This document shows positions 61,706-64,000 of a stretch of 64,000 nt of DNA, in pieces (positions within the stretch are counted from its first letter, which is position 1; every line of letters starts with the position of its first letter). Both the position numbers and the translations under genes were made by a program. The notes beneath the pieces are model-generated. The model saw nothing but the letters and a program-made list of their open reading frames with translations, was not told the origin of the DNA and did not search any database. The DNA comes from Candidatus Nitrosymbiomonas proteolyticus (GTDB lineage: Bacteria; Armatimonadota; Fimbriimonadia; Fimbriimonadales; Fimbriimonadaceae): positions 2,745,317 to 2,809,316 of the forward strand of contig AP021858.1 in assembly GCA_017347465.1 (NCBI GenBank), in the 5' to 3' direction.

Positions 61706-63170
61706 CGTTGTTCCCTCGCGCTCTCCTAAACGCTCGACCGATTGCCAATACTGTAGCCGAAACGGCCAGACCGGGTACAAGGGTGCCCAAACTGAATGCC
61801 GTCTCCATGACCTTGACTTCGAGGAACGGGTTGTTGGTTCGCAGCCCGTATGCCATCCAACTCAGCGAGGTTCCCAGCGAGATCGCTATGGACACGGCCC
61901 AAACCGCGCCCTTTCGAAGAGGACTCTTCGTTCGGTAGCTGAGAAGCACAGGGATCAAAAGCGCTCCCACCACCGCTCCGCTCCACGTGTACCAAAGCTG
62001 TACGATGCTTTGGACCGCAAGGGCAACGCCCACGGCCAAGAGCGTCGAGACCGCCACTCCAACCCGTGTCCAGGCGTTTACGACCTTCTCGTCGCTGATC
62101 CGCAAGGCGCGGCAAACGATGTCCCTCCCCAGCGAGCCGCCGCTGACGAGCGAGTATCCCACCATCGCCGAAACGATCGTTCCCGCCAATCCGCAAAAGA
62201 ACAATGCGTTGAGGCCGTCCGGCAGAATCTGGCTTCCAAAGAGGGGGAAGATCGCCAAGCGTTCGAGAGACGAAGCGTCGGGCGCGATGGCTGGGCTGAG
62301 GGCCAGCGCATACATGCCGGTCGAGATGCTGAGGATGTCGAACATCATCCAGAAGCCCACCGACCAAAGGACCCCCGTCCTTCCCACTTCGGGCCGGGCG
62401 GCGCTAGCGACCCTCTGATGAAACGCTGGATCGACAAATGTCCAAGCTCCCAGGATCATGAAGGATGCGACCGCGATCCAGCCCTGCCCGCCGGTGAGCG
62501 TCAACAGCGCGCTGGGCTCGATGTCGGCCCAGGTCTCGATGGGGGGATAATTCGCGACGCACCATCCCACCATTACGCCAAATCCTACATACATCATCGC
62601 AAACGCGAGAATCGAAACCCTTGCGTCGGCGAGGAGCCCCCCACGGTACAAGAAGGCAGTTCCGGCTAGCGCACCGACGAGCACAGAAACGCCGATCCCC
62701 CACCCCATCAACACCTGGACCAACACGCCGAGCATGAGTACATGGGCGGCAGGCACAGCGAGCAGCAGAATCGCCCCCGAGGCCACAAGAGCGGTTTCCC
62801 GTCCAAAGCTCTCCTCAAACTTTTCAGGGATGCTGATCGGCTTCTCGTTCCGCACCCGCCTGGCCAAAATCAAAGAGTAAAGAATCCCAAAAAGGTAATA
62901 CGGAACGCCAAGCAATAGCCAAGTTCCTAAGCCAAAGTAGGACACGGACTCGCCGATTCCCAAAATGCCCCCATACCAGGTGCTGACCAAGGTCGCGACG
63001 AACACGGGAAGCGAGAGCGAGCGGCCCGCGGCGAGGTATTGCAGTACGGTGTTCTGCTTGAGTTTTGCCGAGAAACCTAGCGCAAACAACGCCCCCAAGA
63101 ACAGCGCCACAACGACCCAGTCGATCGGGCCCAGCTTGGTTTGCCCCACCGCAAACCCAAGCCCTACCAT
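61698..63170 (-). CDS. Sodium:solute symporter, SSS family
   Basis: This encodes 490 residues with 13 helices, the usual SSS number. The N-terminal region (AAGRSLSLPVFVATLVSTWYGGILGIGE) matches the first helix and its broken segment, where Na+ and substrate bind. The helix with AIAPDASSLERLAIFP is typical too. The solute may be a sugar, amino acid, vitamin or organic acid. It overlaps thiamine pyrophosphokinase by seven bases, so a thiamine or precursor transport role is possible, but no marker of thiamine specificity is seen. Confidence 0.85.
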   Translation of the reverse strand: MVGLGFAVGQTKLGPIDWVVVALFLGALFALGFSAKLKQNTVLQYLAAGRSLSLPVFVATLVSTWYGGILGIGESVSYFGLGTWLLLGVPYYLFGILYSLILARRVRNEKPISIPEKFEESFGRETALVASGAILLLAVPAAHVLMLGVLVQVLMGWGIGVSVLVGALAGTAFLYRGGLLADARVSILAFAMMYVGFGVMVGWCVANYPPIETWADIEPSALLTLTGGQGWIAVASFMILGAWTFVDPAFHQRVASAARPEVGRTGVLWSVGFWMMFDILSISTGMYALALSPAIAPDASSLERLAIFPLFGSQILPDGLNALFFCGLAGTIVSAMVGYSLVSGGSLGRDIVCRALRISDEKVVNAWTRVGVAVSTLLAVGVALAVQSIVQLWYTWSGAVVGALLIPVLLSYRTKSPLRKGAVWAVSIAISLGTSLSWMAYGLRTNNPFLEVKVMETAFSLGTLVPGLAVSATVLAIGRAFRRARGNNDG

Positions 63171-63820
63171 TGCGGTAGTTCCTCTGCCGGAAACTCGACC
63201 GTGAGCAAAGCGGCTCCTTGAAGCACCGAGGCCGAAACAAGCTCTCCAGACGCTCGGTTCGAGATACTGGAGAGGCCTGTGGGGCTTAACTTGGCCGAAT
63301 CGAGCGGCCATCGCACACCCGCGAGCGTCGCTGCCGTAGGGTCGGCCAGCGGCAACATCGAAACTCGCCTTTCGCACCGGGATGGGACTTCAACCTCCTC
63401 GTTCGTTCTAAGAACCCACCCGATCCCTGTTCGCAGGACGATGCGAACCCGCAACGGCGCTTTTGCGGCGCTATGAAGCGTAGCGAGCACATGGTCGATC
63501 TGGTCGCCTTCGACGCCAAACAAAGTGATCTCCGTATGCCCCTGCCTCGCAGCATAGGCGAGCAGTTTGTCGCAATCTGTTGTGGATTGGCCCGGATCAT
63601 GAACGAGTTCGATCGCCCTCTCTGCGTGCAATTCCTGCAACCTCGACAGCATCGACGTCGAATCCAGATCGCCGACCACGGCGGCAGGTATCAGGCCCAA
63701 TCGCACGAGCCGGTCGGCCCCGCCGTCCGCCGCGTACACCTCGTCGGCAGACCGCGCCCAAACGAGCAAGGCCGCATCCGCCGCATCGCCCCCTGCTAAG
63801 ACTCCGAGCACTCGCGCCAT
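63164..63820 (-). CDS. Thiamine pyrophosphokinase
   Basis: This encodes 218 residues. The N-terminal catalytic domain has ADGGADRLVRLG, the metal site GDLDS and the TTDCDK motif that binds ATP and Mg2+. The C-terminal domain binds thiamine (LSPTGLSSISNRASG). The enzyme makes thiamine diphosphate from thiamine, which suits salvage rather than new synthesis. The frame opens 12 codons upstream, but the ATG follows a TAGAAT box by 7 bases and starts the family sequence. Confidence 0.88.
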   Translation of the reverse strand: MARVLGVLAGGDAADAALLVWARSADEVYAADGGADRLVRLGLIPAAVVGDLDSTSMLSRLQELHAERAIELVHDPGQSTTDCDKLLAYAARQGHTEITLFGVEGDQIDHVLATLHSAAKAPLRVRIVLRTGIGWVLRTNEEVEVPSRCERRVSMLPLADPTAATLAGVRWPLDSAKLSPTGLSSISNRASGELVSASVLQGAALLTVEFPAEELPQW

Positions 63821-63827
63821 CCGGACT

Positions 63828-63833
63828 ATTCTA
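63828..63833 (-). promoter_or_regulatory. Candidate leaderless -10 box (TAGAAT) of the thiamine operon
   Basis: TAGAAT on the minus strand is followed by 7 bases and the ATG at 63820. There is no Shine-Dalgarno and no space for a TPP riboswitch in the transcript. Confidence 0.45.
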
Positions 63834-63980
63834 TCCCGGCGCGATACCTCTCGCACTCAGACAGGTAGACAAGACAAGGCGCAAACCTGTATCAAGGAGG
63901 CCCAAGAAAATCGACGAAAAAAGTCGAAAGTTCTCCTTCCCTTGCCGATGAAGGCTGTGAATGCCTCTCCTTGTCGATTC

Positions 63981-63986
63981 TTGACA
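63981..63986 (+). promoter_or_regulatory. Possible -35 box at the window edge
   Basis: A perfect TTGACA ends 14 bases before the window edge. A -10 at normal spacing would fall just outside, so it cannot be confirmed. The 165 bases from 63834 contain nothing else that I can identify. Confidence 0.25.
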
Positions 63987-64000
63987 GCTATCGGAGCTAC

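Noticed and set aside
61407..62669. A 420-codon + strand frame over the FHA and symporter genes
   Set aside because: Antisense to two supported genes; composition is Arg/Ser/Asp-rich without domains.
63821..64000. TPP riboswitch before thiamine pyrophosphokinase
   Set aside because: The ATG lies 7 bases after a TAGAAT box, and no thi-box core was seen in the 180 bases upstream.

Overview
The window is about 60% GC and gene-dense on both strands, with 63 protein-coding genes or fragments called with some confidence. No rRNA, tRNA, CRISPR array, insertion sequence or prophage was seen. The cell is a flagellated Gram-negative-type (diderm) bacterium: there is a flagellin, a Kdo transferase (WaaA), an outer-membrane beta-barrel, a TolC/adaptor/RND tripartite pump and several lipoproteins. 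Menaquinone is probably made by the futalosine route (MqnE). Gene content and protein style fit the Armatimonadota (Fimbriimonadia-like), but that is an inference from overall character and no marker gene was compared.

Layout. 1-2.3 kb: a secreted protein and a glycosyltransferase-like gene. 2.3-7 kb: MFS transporter, HAD phosphatase, Hsp20 and Lon (+ strand). 7.1-11.5 kb: a promoter-to-terminator operon for a decahaem cytochrome, an outer-membrane barrel and an octahaem lipoprotein cytochrome, which looks like a porin-cytochrome conduit for extracellular electron transfer. 11.5-21.3 kb: MgtE, TilS, FtsH, a TPR protein, a large membrane protein, two tandem ClpS-like adaptors and an S41 protease-like protein. 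21.3-26.9 kb: a minus-strand operon with a nucleoside/sugar-type ABC transporter that lacks its binding protein, plus a HIBADH-type dehydrogenase. 27-30 kb: TolB-like propeller lipoprotein, isocitrate dehydrogenase, and a DUF433/DUF5615 toxin-antitoxin pair whose toxin has a stop codon. 30-36 kb: small genes, esterase, MqnE, membrane cyclase-domain protein, and a cytochrome b / cytochrome c pair with unusual features. 36-40 kb: Ig-like lipoprotein, cytidine deaminase, MutS2 and a DNRLRE-type secreted protein. 40-48.8 kb: a minus-strand efflux operon (AbrB-like regulator, TolC, adaptor, RND pump, P1B-4 metal ATPase). 48.9-53.1 kb: L27/L21, an ankyrin protein, S6, SSB and a sugar-phosphate isomerase. 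53.2-64 kb: flagellin, thioesterase, PfkB kinase, purC-waaA-purE, hydrolase, ASCH and FHA proteins, SSS symporter and thiamine pyrophosphokinase.

Gene expression. Many first genes of transcription units carry a TANNNT-like -10 box 6-8 nt before the start codon and no Shine-Dalgarno sequence, which suggests leaderless mRNAs. Genes inside operons instead use Shine-Dalgarno sites or ATGA-type overlaps. Two full sigma70-type promoters with exact 17-nt spacers precede the cytochrome operon and a small monooxygenase-like gene.

Most notable: the three-gene multihaem cytochrome operon; a cytochrome b-like protein that appears to keep ligands for one b haem and is split by a possible -1 frameshift from a b-C/cytochrome c domain; the leaderless pattern; the nonsense mutation in a toxin gene; and the tandem ClpS genes.
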